Shown here: one piece after another, positions 18,966 through 30,796 of the stretch | Layout: every line of letters begins with the position of its first letter | Numbering within the stretch: position 1 is the stretch's first letter | Origin: Gnetum montanum | Taxonomy: Eukaryota; Streptophyta; Gnetopsida; Gnetales; Gnetaceae | Reading direction: 5' to 3' | Assembly: GCA_015680685.1 (NCBI GenBank) | Contig: MNCI01010105.1 | Span: 123,558-187,557 of the forward strand | DNA length: 64,000 nucleotides | Notes under the pieces: generated by a model | Told to the model about the DNA's origin: nothing | Databases searched by the model: none | The model's input: only the letters and a program-made list of their open reading frames with translations | Translations under genes and position numbers: made by a program

Positions 18966-21797
18966 ATTTCGATTATGACCCTTGAGGCAAAGACATTACT
19001 GCATGGATTGAGGGTTCATTTGCTGGTAAGTCTTTAGTGATAGGGATCGATGTTAACATTCGCACCAAGGCTTCACGATGTACTTGAGAAGTCATCATGA
19101 GGTCATACAAGCTTAGAGATATGTTCTTCTATTTGAGCGCTTGTGTGACCTACGTTAGGGCTGTGGCCAAGTCTTTACTATTAGGTATAGTTTTGTTAGT
19201 AGCGACTTGGTCCATGGGACCCAATAGTTGTAATTCATGTGGAGTAGTCTTCGTAGGATCTACTGCAACTATTGATTTTAATGTATCCAATATGTCTAAT
19301 GATTTTCCTTTATAACTCGTGCTTGGCTCATTCAGTGTCTAAGCCATGGGTACAGCATTAAGGGGAGTGGGTTTTGGCGGTCCTAATTCAAGCCGTTAAC
19401 GTTCTTTCTCCAAGTGTTCCCTTGTGAGCCTATCAGCGAGGTGTTCTCATGAAGGTCGTGGAGGAACAGTTGGCATCTGAACGTCAGGTTATTTTGGAAC
19501 CCGGACTACGAATGGAGTGGGTTTGGTTTGCTAGTGAATGGTAGGAGGTGGTGGTGTGTCAAGATGTTTGGGCACCCTGACAACATACGGTGTCGATTTA
19601 GTTTGGGTTTGTGGGGTGGGAGGTTGAAGATCAGGGTGTTTGGGTACCTTGACTACGTAGGGACTGGGTCTGTTTTGAGGTTGTACCTCTGTGGTTGCAA
19701 CCACGAGTGGCACCCGAACCACATAGGGAGTGGGATGGGAAGGTGGTTGCACACTTGCGGTTGTATTAACAGGAGATACATGGATGACAAACGATTTTTG
19801 GGGCATAGGTGGGTTGTAAGTGGGGTATGATGGTTGTGATCATGATGTTGAAGCTGTAAGAGGAATACGAACTACAAAGGGTCTTCTTGGTTCTTGTTGG
19901 TCATTTCCTATGTGGATTGTGTTAATTACATATGGAGCTTCCTTAGTGTTAAGGGGATCTTTATATACACCCATAGATTGATTTTGTGGTTTAATTTGGT
20001 TGGATTCATCAAATGTTATTTTGCCCCTATCGATCATGCGTTGTATATCCTGTTTTAGGGCGAAACAAAAATCAATACCATGCCCGTTACGTTGATGGTA
20101 TTCACAAAAATCGATCTAGCCTAAAGCCTCTTGGAACAGGAGGCTCGTTTGGTGTAGCCAAGCTTGGGTTTTTGACCAATTCACAGAATCGGTCATGTTT
20201 CTGGGCCACCGCAGGAGACATCTGCTTATGTTTCATCACCCCAACCTTCAAGAGTTGATCAAAGAGTTGTGAAGGCTTCATGCGCAGGGGTGTGTATTGA
20301 GGGGTCTTTTCTTTCAAAGGTTCATGCAGGACCCGCAGTAGCAGTTTGTGATGAGGATGCTTCAGGTGTGTATGTAGGAGCGGTTCTTTCGTAGTTGACA
20401 GGGGCAGTAGGTGGTTTACCTAGTTGTCCCACGTTAGTATGTTGAGTTTCCGCTACTGCTGCTACAGTTGCCTTAGCCTTATCTTTATCTTTTTTAATAT
20501 GTTGATTCTTGAAGGTTGAGTAGGCGAGGTCATGGCTGTTCTGTGCAGCCTCTTCTATGTTCTTTATTTGCACGAAAGCTTGGCTCAGAGTGCACGTGTT
20601 TAAATAGTACAGTTTAGATTTCACGAAATCATTTACGACTCCCTTTAGGATGGTGAGTAAGTATGTTTCGGGGATTGGTTCATGAAGTTCGTTTAGCACA
20701 GCACTCCATCTCTGAATAAATTTTTGGACAGGTTCTAGGGGTGCTTGTTTTACTTGTATTAAACTGTCCAATGTTGCTTCGGGTTTGAGATTATATTTGA
20801 ATCTAGTAACGAACTGATGTAATAAATCCTCCAAAGAGGATATGGAATTACAAGGCAATGCTCGGTACCAGTCTAGTGCTCTACCAGTGAGAGACATGGC
20901 AAACACTCGCAAGATTGCATGTGGCCAGGCCTGAAGCAACAAGCACTCTAACCTAAATGTAACTAAGTGGGCATTGGGGTCTCCTTCCCCATTATATTTT
21001 GTTAGGATGGGTAAGAAAACTCCTTTGGGTAATGTCAAGGGTGGAACCGAAGAGCTAATCAGATCATCTAAGTAAAAATCTAGTACTTTGAGCTCTTCAT
21101 TGTTAGTGACCTTGAGACGTTTCACCTCATCTATTAATTCTTGCATCATTTTTCTAGCTTCGGCCCAGTTTTGGGCACTCGGTGAAACGATAGGTTGATT
21201 AGGCTATACAGTGTATACGTTAGATTGTTGTGTAATAGGTGGGAAGAAAGAGAGTTGAGTGGTTGGGGGTTGCACCTATGGAATATTTACAGTAGGTGCT
21301 ATTATGAATGGCATGCCATAAGGCATAGGTTGTTGTTGCTATTGTAGTTGTTGTGGTTGTTGTTGAGACGGTTGTTGAGCGACGAGGGCGGGCCATTGGC
21401 CAACCATGGGCTGTGGAACAGGCTGCTGTAACTGGGGCATTGGAATGGGCCATTGCCCAACTATTGGTTGTGAGGGGACGCTTTCGTTTGGACAGGAGGA
21501 GATGAAGGAGTGGTGTGGACCTGCACTCTTGGGACAAAATGGGTTGACGTGGAGGTAGGGATAATGGAAGGCATCGCTATCACTTGATGCCCAAATATGG
21601 ATGCGGTGGAGGTTTGAGTTGGCGATGGTGGAGGTTGCATATGAGAGAGCGAGGGTGACGTCCTGATGGGAGGAAGAATGAAGGCAGACGGGTTACCTAC
21701 AGAGAGAAAGGCGAAAGTGGAGGTTGAGGCTTCCTATTGAGAAATAGGGGCCTGTGTGACAGTAGTTTCATGGAATGGCATGGTTTCCCCTAAGTAG
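18966..21797 (-). pseudogene. gag: Gag of an inverted TAT copy
   Basis: The frame at 21149-20322 covers the gag core without internal stops (LTKYNGEGDPNAHL, GRALDWYRALPCNSISSL, ending QTATAGPA), so it is the best gag copy in the window. It is followed by MKPSQLFDQLLKVG (20278), the linker and the PYVVRVP repeats (19806-19531). Several stops and frame changes separate these pieces. The N-terminal part is cut at 21797 by the LTR fragment, at a shared AGGGG. Confidence 0.8.
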
Positions 21798-22379
21798 GGG
21801 GTTCGCAATTTTTACAAACAGACACAAAACTGGAATTTGGGACACTTAGCAAATCTAGGCATCAACCTCTGTGGGCATCAACCTCTGTACGCTGGGCATC
21901 AAACTTGGACGCTGCATTTCCCTGCAACCAAAAACCTGTATCTTCCAGCACCCGTCATCACCCACCGGGGCTAAACATCTGCCTTGTGATCAATCCACAA
22001 CTACATTTTGACCGATGCACACTGTAATCATTTTTCAATACAAAACAGTTTACATTTTTCCCAAATTTATTGCAGTTTTCTTTGTTTTTCCAATTTACGT
22101 TTACATTCCCGTTTATGTTATTGTGCCTGTTTACGTTACGGTTTCCGTTTAATGTGCATCGTTTACGTATAACCCAACGCATTGCAAAGTGCATACGTTG
22201 GGGAAGTCCTCGTTTGATCTGCGCGCGGACCATTCAAGGCAATCTACCTTCGTCCATTCCAGCTTACCCTCAAGTGAAGGTAGGGTCTTCTGTATTTCTT
22301 CCGAGGATCTCTTGGTGTTTTTTTTATTTCAGCCTTGCACCGACGATTTCGGATGGTACAGAAAATGGCACTAGAAGGA
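21797..22379 (+). repeat. Third LTR copy (fragment) with primer binding site
   Basis: Matches 6138-6700 on the + strand: GGGGTTCGCAATTTTTAC through GGTACA (22360), GAAAA, and TGGCACTAGAAGGA (22366-22379). A 20-bp internal stretch (GGGCATCAACCTCTG) is duplicated at 21857-21890. It separates - strand gag from - strand RT, so the arrangement is not a normal element. Confidence 0.8.
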
Positions 22380-22387
22380 TTTCGGAC

Positions 22388-23405
22388 GATTTCTTTGGGT
22401 TAAGTCTTAGCTCATATTTTAAACAACGCTTTAGTACCAAGTCAAGATCTTGTACGTGTTGCTCTGATGTTTTTGATTTAACCGCAATGTCGTCTACATA
22501 GTCATTGAGTGAGTTGAAGATATAATCACTAAAGATAAATTTCATTGCTCTCTGATATGTAGCACCGGCATTCTTAAGGCTGAATAGCATCATCGTGTAG
22601 CAAAAGGTACCCCATGGTGTCATAAAGGTCATCCTGAGCTAATGTTCAAGGTTAATCCGAATCTGGTTATATCCCGAAAAATCATCCATAAAAGATAACA
22701 AGGCATGCCCAGCAGTTGAGTCAACAAGTTGATCAAGCTAGGTAGAGGGGAATCATTTTTTATGGTTGCAATGTTGAGGTCCCGGAAGTCAATGCATAAG
22801 CGAATGCTTCCGTTCTTCTTTGGGACAATGACCATGTTGGATACCCAATCAGTGTAATCAACAGCCCGAATGAAATCAGCTTGATAAAGCTTGGTGATCT
22901 CATTGCGAACTGCCAACGCTACCTCAGGCTTGACCTTACGTGCTTTTTGTTTCACTGGTCTTAACTTCGGATCGAGTATGATGTTGTGCTGGACTATTCG
23001 AGGGTCTAGCCCAGGCATGTTAGTGTAAGACCAAGCGAATGCTTTCATGTTATCTTTAAGCACCTGTGCTATGTCATTGGCAAGTTGTGGGCTCAATAAT
23101 GTACTTAGTTTCAGGATTTTAACTTCGCCATCCAACATAGTTATGGGGACTTCAGCTAAGGGGTCTTCAGTGATGTTATCGGTTTTTAGGTCCAGAGTCT
23201 TGGTCATTTCTTCAAAGCAATATAGCATTTGTTGAGTTGATGCCACAAAAGTGTCGTATGTTGATGAGTCTAAGTCAATAGACTCTATGTTGATTTCTTG
23301 TGTAATCGTTCCGTGTGGTCCATTGATAGACAGTGGTAAGAATAGTTGCTTGTTGTCCATGGTGTTTGCTCCTGCCAATAAACAGTGAGCAATGTTAACA
23401 AAGTG
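22388..23405 (-). pseudogene. Reverse transcriptase N-terminal half, TAT-B
   Basis: Copies element RNA into DNA. The frame opens after a TAG at about 23405; an ATG in perfect context (ACCATGG) is at 23360. GLDPRIVQHNIILDP, ADFIRAVDYTDWVSNMV, VPKKNGSIRLCIDFRDLN and SPLPSLINLL are the fingers and palm of Tat/Ogre-type RTs. After a frameshift near 22630, MTPWGTFCYTMM and DYVDDIAVKS follow, with catalytic DD intact. The sequence breaks at 22388 in LRLNPKK. A well-formed splice acceptor (23372) lies at the start of the domain. The region upstream on this strand is the antisense gene, not protease. Confidence 0.85.
23371..23400 (-). other. Candidate splice acceptor before RT
   Basis: GCTCACTGTTTATTGGCAG followed by GAGC, with a possible branch site in TTAACATTGCTCAC. 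Ogre-type elements are known to splice between protease and RT. Here the would-be intron would hold the whole antisense gene. No matching donor was recognised near 11413. Confidence 0.4.
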
Positions 23406-23467
23406 GTTTTGCTATTTTTCTCATGTAAGTAATTTATACATTTAAACAGAACTACGACATGCAATGG

Positions 23468-23574
23468 TAGTTTATCGTCATACCCGGACACATGGCAGTT
23501 TAAGGCCATACCGGGCCATCATGGCAGTTTAAGGCCATACTGGGCCATCATGGCAGTTTAAGGCCATACCGGGC
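23468..23574 (-). repeat. 21-nt motif array just upstream of RT
   Basis: Four units (about 23468, 23496, 23525 and 23554; spacing 28-29) of CAGTTTAAGGCCATACCGGG on the + strand. Reverse complement gives CCCGGTATGGCCTTAAACTG, the same motif family as 11427-11690. Confidence 0.85.
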
Positions 23575-23940
23575 CATCATGATTTTTTGATGAATTTATG
23601 TTTAACTTTAGAAACGTGTGGTTGAGGCATGTGTTAATATACTTTTTTTTATATTATTTTTTTTTGTTGGGCTTATATCCTATAGGGTCAGCGTTACACA
23701 AGGAGTCAACGTGGGTACAACTCTTACATAATTTTAACTTTTTAATTTTTTGCCCCTTAGCAAGGGGTTCAACATACCCATAATAAGGGGCAACATGGTA
23801 TACTTTATTTTATTATTTTTATTTTTATTTTGTTGTTTTTATTATTATTTTTTTTATTTTCAAGAGCTTGGACGCTTCACGCTCAAGGGCCAGCGTAAAG
23901 GCTAATATGTGGTTAAAATTAACTCAAATATGTGGCAAAT
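23575..23940 (+). other. T-rich spacer between RT and the antisense-gene promoter
   Basis: Poly-T and TATT runs, a small hairpin (CCCCTTAGCAAGGGG at about 23753) and CAGCGTAAAG near 23892. No gene. The right part matches 17341-17456 in reverse complement. Confidence 0.6.
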
Positions 23941-23950
23941 TACCGGGGGG

Positions 23951-23958
23951 TATAAAAG
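23951..23958 (+). promoter_or_regulatory. TATA box of the antisense gene (copy B)
   Basis: GGTATAAAAGGGGC, conserved with 17331-17338 (- strand). The predicted start is near 23980, about 520 bp before the ATG at 24503. Confidence 0.65.
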
Positions 23959-24013
23959 GGGCAAACAGTGAAAACAGAAAAGTCATTGCTATCATTTTAC
24001 TCAGTGTCAACCA

Positions 24014-24150
24014 AACATCACTTGCTTCTATCAGCGTAAACCAAGTATCATCAGCGTAAACCAAACAGTAGACCAAACAAAGACAACGTATACAACACAG
24101 AGACAACGTACACCAAACAGTGACAACGTACACCAAATAGAGCCAGCGTG
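24014..24150 (+). repeat. 20-bp array in the antisense-gene leader (copy B)
   Basis: GCGTAAACC at 24034 and 24054, then ACGTA or GCGTG at 24086, 24106, 24126 and 24146, keeping a 20-bp step. Counterpart of 17121-17260. Confidence 0.8.
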
Positions 24151-24194
24151 AACTGAACAGAGTCAGAGTGGCAACGTGAACGCCTTGAACACCC

Positions 24195-24485
24195 GAATCT
24201 ACACGCGATTGATCCAAATCTGCAATTGTAACGTTCAGATCTTCAGCGTGCAAAGTCAGATCTGCAATCGCGACATTCAGATCTGCGAGATCCACAGCAT
24301 TCTAAACCAGATCTGCAGTGTACGAAGCCAGATCCACAACATTTCAAGTCAGATCTACCGCGTGCAGGGCCAAATCTACCACATCCGAAGCCAGATCTAC
24401 GTAGATCTTACTGTGAACGTTCAGATATACTTACCAGCGTCCATATCTGATCCATAGTGTGTAAGATTTGCAACATACAAGATCT
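24195..24485 (+). repeat. 21-bp AGATCT array in the antisense-gene leader (copy B)
   Basis: Cores at 24195, 24216, 24237, 24258, 24279, 24288, 24309, 24330, 24351, 24372, 24393, 24403, 24423, 24443 and 24464. Steps of 20-21 bp with half-steps of 9 (24279/24288) and 10 (24393/24403), the same as in copy A. It ends shortly before the ATG at 24503. Confidence 0.9.
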
Positions 24486-24502
24486 GCAGCATCTGGAGAA
24501 GC

Positions 24503-27500
24503 ATGGGCAAGGGTAAGCACGAAAAAAACAAGGGAAAAAAGGAGGCAACCTTAACATTCGTAGAGGAAAGTGAGGAGATGTTCCAGCGTCTTCCTCAACT
24601 AAGAATCCCTTCATGGGGCGAATCCATGCGCCGGTACGCTTCCTTTACGCTCTTTGATTCATGTTTTTCCTACTATTTTTAGTTACTGTTTCGACATATA
24701 CAATGTGAACGTCTGCGTGCAGCGTGTGCATGTGCGGCGTGTGTCCAAGACAGCATGTGCTTGGCAACGTGTGTGTCCTAGGACAACGTGTGCATGTGCA
24801 GCCTGTGCATTCTGGGCGTTTACAGCGTATGTTAGAAACAGGGTCTGTTTTAGCATAGATTTTGTGTTGAATTCGCCTTTAGCGTATACCTCTGTTGTCG
24901 GTGTCTGTTTTTCTATGACGTGTAGATTTTTGATGTGTTTGGTGATGATCAGCATATAGACGTTGTATGGTCAGCGTGTAGGATCTGGATGGACAGCGTA
25001 CAGGCTTTGTGGATGTCATATTTTCTAAGTGTAGGTCAGGCAACGTGTGGGGTCCAACTATCAAAATTTGTCTAAGTCAAAATCTACTTGAGTGTGAAGA
25101 TTACAGCATATACGCCAACGTGTAAGGCTCAGCATATACGCCAACACATACGCTCAACGTATACGCCCAGCATGTGAGCTTGAATCTTGATTAAATGTTG
25201 ATCTTCTAAATTGGCAGCGTATACATACATAAAAAATTTTCTAAGTATGGAACATGTGAACTAGCGTGCGTAACGAAAATTTTCTAAGTGTTGAACACAT
25301 GAACTAGTGCATAACAAAAAATTTCTAAGTGTTAAACACATGAACTGGTGCGTAACGAAAATTTTCTAAGTGTTAAACATAAAGTTCAGTATTATGCAAA
25401 CTGTGTGTTAATGTTAACTGTTGATCATGGTTGATCTACACGATATGTCCATTGGGGTCTTATTTTGTATGTTTGTGATATGAGTTGATTTACACGTTTA
25501 TATGGAAGTGTAATGTGTTCTATGTACTTTGGGTGGTGTGGTATCAGTTTATCGTCTTAACTCCAGGATAAATGGCAGTTTAAGGCCTTACCAGGTCGTA
25601 TGTTTTATGTATTTTGATGTTTGTCTTTTTTTTTATTTGTTTATGTTTATGTACTTACCACGGATTTTTGGTTATGCACAGGGGACTTAAACCCTTCTTG
25701 TTGTTATAGAGCTTATGGGAGTGCTCACATTGGTTTGGTGTTGTGCAACCTGATGCTTCTCCACATGACATGACGATCATGTCAGAAGCGTTATGATTCC
25801 GTTCAGGTGCTAGCGAGTTCTTAGCCTTTATCCTACAATACTTCAGTGTTGTGATATGGTCTCATTTAAGTGAACAGTTAGCATGAAGTGTTATTGAGAC
25901 CATATTACCTGGCTCGTCCAATGAGATACTAGTTTTCATGATTGATATAGATGAGGGACTGTTCAAGGTTGGGAATGGTCCCGCTGAAGGGCCTCGATCT
26001 ACTCGTCCCTTAACCCGTGTGTGGGACTTACCCTCATGCAGCCATTATAACATAAATAGCACTCTCTTTCTAGCTTTCCGTGTGCACACATTGTTCCAAA
26101 ATGTACCTGAAACAGTGTATCGAGTGGACATGGTGAGCCTGTTTAATTTATCCTCGTTTCTTGGTTTAATGTTATTTTGTTGTTTATGTAGGATGATTGT
26201 TTTCTTGCAGGCACCGATTCGATGCGAATGGAGAACACAAAAATTATGATGAACTTATCTTGACACGTACTGCCTTAGAGGGTTTTATGGTGGGCCCCAC
26301 TCTTCGTGGTGCCGTATTAGCTCAAACCAAGGGTGCTATCGTCCATTACCATCATCAATTCTCTAGGGCCTTTGAGCGATGTGAGGCTCGGGGATGGCTA
26401 CATGCAGATCGGTCTCGTAATGGTTCAGTATTTCCTGAAGATGTTGGTACAGCTCCAAACATGCCTGATCCATTTAGTAGTGGTAAGTGATGATGTTTTG
26501 ATACCTTATGTTTGTCTTTGCTTCCCCATTGTTGAACATGTTGTTGATCATTTCGTTTAACCTCTTTTCACAGTAGATGTTACCCCTGATGGAGCTATCA
26601 TCATAACTAGCCACACCAAGGGTACTTTACACATGAAGTTTGGGGAGACGGAGGATGCTCAAAGATGGTTACATGATAAGGTGTCTAACCATGTCATCAC
26701 TTGTCTAACTGATGCAGGTCTAATGAATCTTTTTACCGCTTTGACTCCCAGCATTCCCGTGACCAAGATGGTCTCCATCGTTGATTCATTCAACGAGGTG
26801 GTTACCTATTTTAGCACACGAGTCCGGGGGTAAAAGTTGTTTTCCATCTGACCACAGAGTTCTTCTCAGATCTCTTTGGTGTGCCAGCAGATGGTGCTAA
26901 AATTACTATAAACAAAGAAACTAAAGAGAGCCGTATAATTAAAGAATTAGAGGAATGGCTAGGTATAAGGAAAGGTTCTAGGGGCTTCCCCATGCAGGGT
27001 AACACCAAAGTGACAGAACTTAATGAATTGTACCCATTGTTTAGAGCACGTGCATTCCCTAAATCTCTCTCCCAAGTAAGAACTTTTGGAGTAGAACCTG
27101 TACGTATTATGTGTTTAGTTCTAGAGACTAGGATGTGTTTCAACTGGGCACAGTTCTTGCTTTCTGATTTTCATAGGGAGATTGTTAGATTACGTGTGAA
27201 TGTGGAGGCACAATCCCATTTTACGTTTGCATTCTTTACGAGTTACTTTTGCAGACTAGCCGAGTTTCTAGTAGTCCGCGTAGGTAACGAGCATATGTTA
27301 AGGGATCGTGCCTAGTTGTCTCGCCCATGGATACAACACTTATTCGTGTCACATGGTCTCAAGATGCTCTCGAGTGTGTAGAGGAATCAGTCTCCGTTAC
27401 AACCAGAGATACAACTAGTGCTTCCCACCATACACGTGATAGTGTAGGGTTGGAACCAGCTAGTGTGCCTCACTATGCTAGGAGAGCTGATCGAGTCATT

Positions 27501-29314
27501 AAGGAAATAATCGGGTTAGCGAAATCTAAAGTTCAAAGACCTAAGCGCCCAAGGGAACCTGCACCCGAGGTTAATCCACCGCAGATAAAGCATATAAGGT
27601 TCAAGTTGTCCGAACGTGGTAAGTGTTTTATGATTTATTATTATATTTTTTTTTATTTTACTTTTGTGTTTATTAGTGTTATATTAATTGTGAACTTATA
27701 AATATTATCTGAAGCAACTCCTGAAAGAAGAAGGAAAGAATTAGCTCTGATTATGGAGGAAGAGGAGATCCCCACTGATCAAGGTAAGGAAGAAGCTGGT
27801 GTTAACGAAATCGAGGAGATCCGCATCTCTGCAGAGGAACGTATGGAAGAGTGTATGAAAGAACGTATGGACAAGGACCTCACTGGTGATCAGGATGGAG
27901 AGAATGAGAATATGGATAGCTTCTTTGAGGGGAGTTTACATCTTGGTGATTCATCGAAGTTGGATGACCAAGGAACATTTGGTATGTTTTATTGATTCAT
28001 TCTATGTTTTCTTGGTTTATTCTTTTCTTTTTAGTTTTTTTTTTATTTGATGACTTTATATTTTTATTTTTTTTTGTTACAAGACTTAGGTGCTGAAACC
28101 ACAGAGGCCTCTAGTGTTCGAATGAAAGTACCTATGTTAAAATCACCTGTTGAAACAACAACCACAACCGGTCCATCGTCTCCGAATGAACCTGACACTT
28201 AGATCGCGATGCCAAACAAAACAGATTTTGTTAAGAGCATAGTGAATGAAGTTGTTAATCGTATTCAAGAGGCTAATCGTATTCAAGAGTTCCTCCGTTT
28301 TCTTTGTTTGTTTTAATTTTGGATTGGCTAAGTCATGTTTCTTGTATTGATAGGGGTGAAGCTTAAATGGGACCCGTCTGAGGCAACCCATATTGATGGC
28401 CTACCTGAACTTCCTCCAGAGATCGGACAAGTTCCAAGGAAGATCTATGACACAGTCGCAGGGTGCATGGTACAAAACGCTAGATCTCTTTGGACTTGTA
28501 GGCACTTGATTGAACAGCTCTGGCTGCAAGTTCAAACGGCCAAAAAGAAGAATGCCAAGCTAGCAGAAGAACGAAATGATTATAAGTCTCGTTATGATTT
28601 TGCGACTGCTAGGCTAGTCGGGGATAGTACCTAGTGCACCTCCGAGATCACCTATGCTAGATACTGGAATATATTGAATAGCAAGGTAAAGGTGACCCAG
28701 GAGCTGGCTGAACGCAAGGCTCAAATTGATTTGTTGAACAGAAAATGCCAAGATTGGAAAGCCTTTACGGGTAAGGTACGAAAGTGGGGCCAAGACGAAA
28801 AGGACCATAAATATTAGTACAAGAAGTAGCTAAAAGAGGCATCCATTGAACAACGTTGATTAGAAATGTTCATGGAAGGTTTAGGTTTACAATCCTCCTA
28901 TAACAGATTCAAGGAATGCACTGAAGTGGAGGGATCCCCTAACAGAACCATCACTACTACTTCCGAGGAGGTATCTGTAGGTACATTTCCTCTTCAACGT
29001 CCTTCCTGGACGACGGTGGACAAGAGCAAAGTACTAGCCAACGTTGACTTAGGCCTTGAAGATGTGGATTGGTCATCTGTACCTAAAGAAGAAATTCTAC
29101 GTCGTATAGAATTTGGCCTAAGGCCTTCTTCTTCTATGAGTATTTGTCTTGCAACCTTTTGTTATTTTCTAGTTAATTAATTCTCTTTTTATTTGTTTAC
29201 TAATTAGTTGTTTCTTTACAGGGTCACAATGAGTATGATGATGGTGGCCCCAGTGGAGTGGGATAGGATGATGCAGATGAGCTTGGGGATCAAGCCCCTC
29301 CTGACGATGTTTAA
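24503..29314 (+). pseudogene. Eight-exon gene of the TAT family, copy B
   Basis: Exons: 24503-24633, 25682-26132, 26211-26482, 26574-27618, 27715-27981, 28084 to about 28300 (donor lost in a local rearrangement), 28354 to about 29135 (donor mutated to ATGAGT) and 29222-29314. Sizes match copy A almost exactly; exon 5 has four extra codons (a second MEExMKER-like unit). Here MIDIDEGLFKVGNG is readable in the NIF-like exon where copy A is shifted. Defects differ from copy A (frameshift at 25707, TAG at about 28632, TGA at 28858), showing independent decay from an intact ancestor. The gene runs on the strand opposite to TAT-B gag-pol and has its own TATA box and leader arrays. Confidence 0.75.
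24634..25681 (+). other. Intron 1 of copy B, with CAGCGT words and motif pair
   Basis: Donor GTACGC, acceptor GGTTATGCACAG. It carries many AGCGTATA/GCGTGT words (24700-25210), three copies of a phrase with TTTTCTAAGTGTT (25225-25380), and two spacer motifs in reverse complement (25545-25569 and 25576-25596). Confidence 0.6.
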
Positions 29315-29907
29315 GTTGACATATTATTGTTAACAAATTTGATCATTTTGGGTTGTAATTTTGTGGACTATGTAAAGAAAATGTATGAACATTGTTAAGA
29401 TTTAATATTATAAACTTATACATTTATACATTTTTTTGTTGTTTAAGTTTTAAGTTTTGTTTCAACTTTAACGACAATTGTAAACAAAGGTATAAAGATA
29501 AAAGTTTTTTTTTTGTTGTTTTCTTATCTGAGTCTTTAAAAATAAGCGTAACTATGTTGGCAAGAATAAGATTGTAAATGAAAAGTAAACGAAATTATAA
29601 TTTGTAAACGAAAAGCAAACCGAATTTATAATGCAACACGTTCTAGTTTTAGGCCATTTCGGGCCCCATGCACACTAGTTTAAGGCCATTTCGAGCCATG
29701 TGTCAGTTGAAAGTCATAACAGCCTTTCAGGTCTACGCTCTAGTTTTAGGCCATTTTGGACCACAAAGAAATAAAAGGGGTTTGACCTGTTTTAGTGAAT
29801 TTTCCAATTGACCAGCCATTTCTGACCGTGGCTAGTTTTATGTCATTGCAGACATGTGATAGTTTAACGTCATTTCGGACGAGTAGTAGTTTTACGTCAT
29901 TTCAGAC
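29315..29907 (+). repeat. 3' flank of copy B and inverted 21-nt motif array
   Basis: 29315-29643 is AT-rich sequence matching 11691-12019. 29644-29907 is the reverse complement of the array at 11427-11690: TAGTTTTAGGCCATTTCGGG at 29644 through TAGTTTTACGTCATTTCAGA at 29887. Confidence 0.75.
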
Positions 29908-29921
29908 GTGTGTGGGGAATG

Positions 29922-30258
29922 TCAACTATTTAGTAATTTTTTGATTTTTCATATTTTAACTTTAGGGGTAGGACTAATGGGTGTAATTTTGTATTCGACA
30001 TCTCCTTCACTAATTACATTGAATGGTAATTCAGACCAGGAGACATCCAGGGGAATGGGCTCTATGTTAGTTTGTTATTATGTTCCTATGCTTTGTGAAG
30101 TTTCTATGTTTGACAAAGTATGTACAGTTTGGGTGGTTTCTGCGTCAAGTGAAGTTTCTTTTATTTCAAGAGGATCACGATTTATGAGTTGGTTGTTACT
30201 TTGGTTTTCATTTGTTACATGTTCTTGCTTTGGTTGTTCAATGGTTGTGTCTTGTTCA
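29922..30258 (-). pseudogene. Protease acidic tail, TAT-B
   Basis: The - strand frame matches the end of TAT-A protease (TTIEQPKQEH, ETSQSIGT, SELPFNVISEGD, KIKKLLNS, then TGA at 29922). It stops abruptly at about 30258, where + strand integrase sequence begins. The protease domain proper is not attached to this piece. Confidence 0.75.
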
Positions 30259-30776
30259 TGGTGCTCAAGAAAATGCTTCATCAAAGCAAACGAAGATGGC
30301 ACGAGTAGCTAGTTTATGCGCTATGGGCATATAGAACGACGCATAGGACATTCACAGGTAAAACACCATATAGTCTTGTTTATGGTTCAGAAGTTGTTTT
30401 ACCTTTGAAGTTGCAAGTACCATCCTTGAGGATCACACTCTCCGGACTCCTCGATGAAGGTCAAAACAATGACTCACACATTGTTGACCTGGATTCGGTG
30501 AAGGAGGAACGCACGTGCGCATTAGATCAAATCGAGTGGTACCAGAAGCAACAACGATGATGCCATCAGCATGACATTCACAAGCGCCCGATCAAAAAAG
30601 GTGACCTTGTACTTAAGGTGGTCCATGAACACTCGGACAAATTCTCAGCCAACTGGGAAGGGCCTTACTTGGTCACCAAAGCGTACGATAACAGAGCATT
30701 CAAACTAGCAGACATGGACGGAAACGAGCTTGCACATCCAACGAATCATTTGTACCTCAAGTTGTTCTATGTTTGA
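30258..30776 (+). pseudogene. Integrase C-terminal part, Tat/Ogre type
   Basis: In one frame: KKMLHQSKRRWHE, a TAG, LVYALWAYRTTHRTFTGKTP, YSLVYGSEVVLP and a second stop in QQR/CHQHD. The C-terminal domain (KKGDLVLKVVHEHSDKFSAN, WEGPYLVTKAY) ends FYV with TGA at 30774-30776. It lacks the DD35E core. The family match is to Tat-type integrases, but orientation is opposite to the adjoining TAT-B piece, so the join at 30258 is a rearrangement or misassembly. Confidence 0.8.
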
Positions 30777-30796
30777 AGTCACTCAAGTATGCATTT

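Larger units (their letters stand above)
22388..30258 (-). mobile_element. TAT-B: second Tat/Ogre-like copy, inverted
   Basis: Read on the - strand: protease tail (30258-29922), motif array (29907-29644), antisense gene (29314-24503, which is + strand), leader arrays, TATA box, motif array (23574-23468), RT (23405-22388). This confirms the order protease, antisense gene, RT in one copy without a gap. 23850-30258 is the inverted repeat of 11120-17430. Both outer junctions (22388 and 30258) join to sequence in the wrong orientation. Confidence 0.7.

Noticed and set aside
24654-24959. Cys-rich 101-residue frame as a small secreted protein
   Set aside because: It lies in intron 1 and its Cys codons come from the TGTGC/GCGTGT word repeats.
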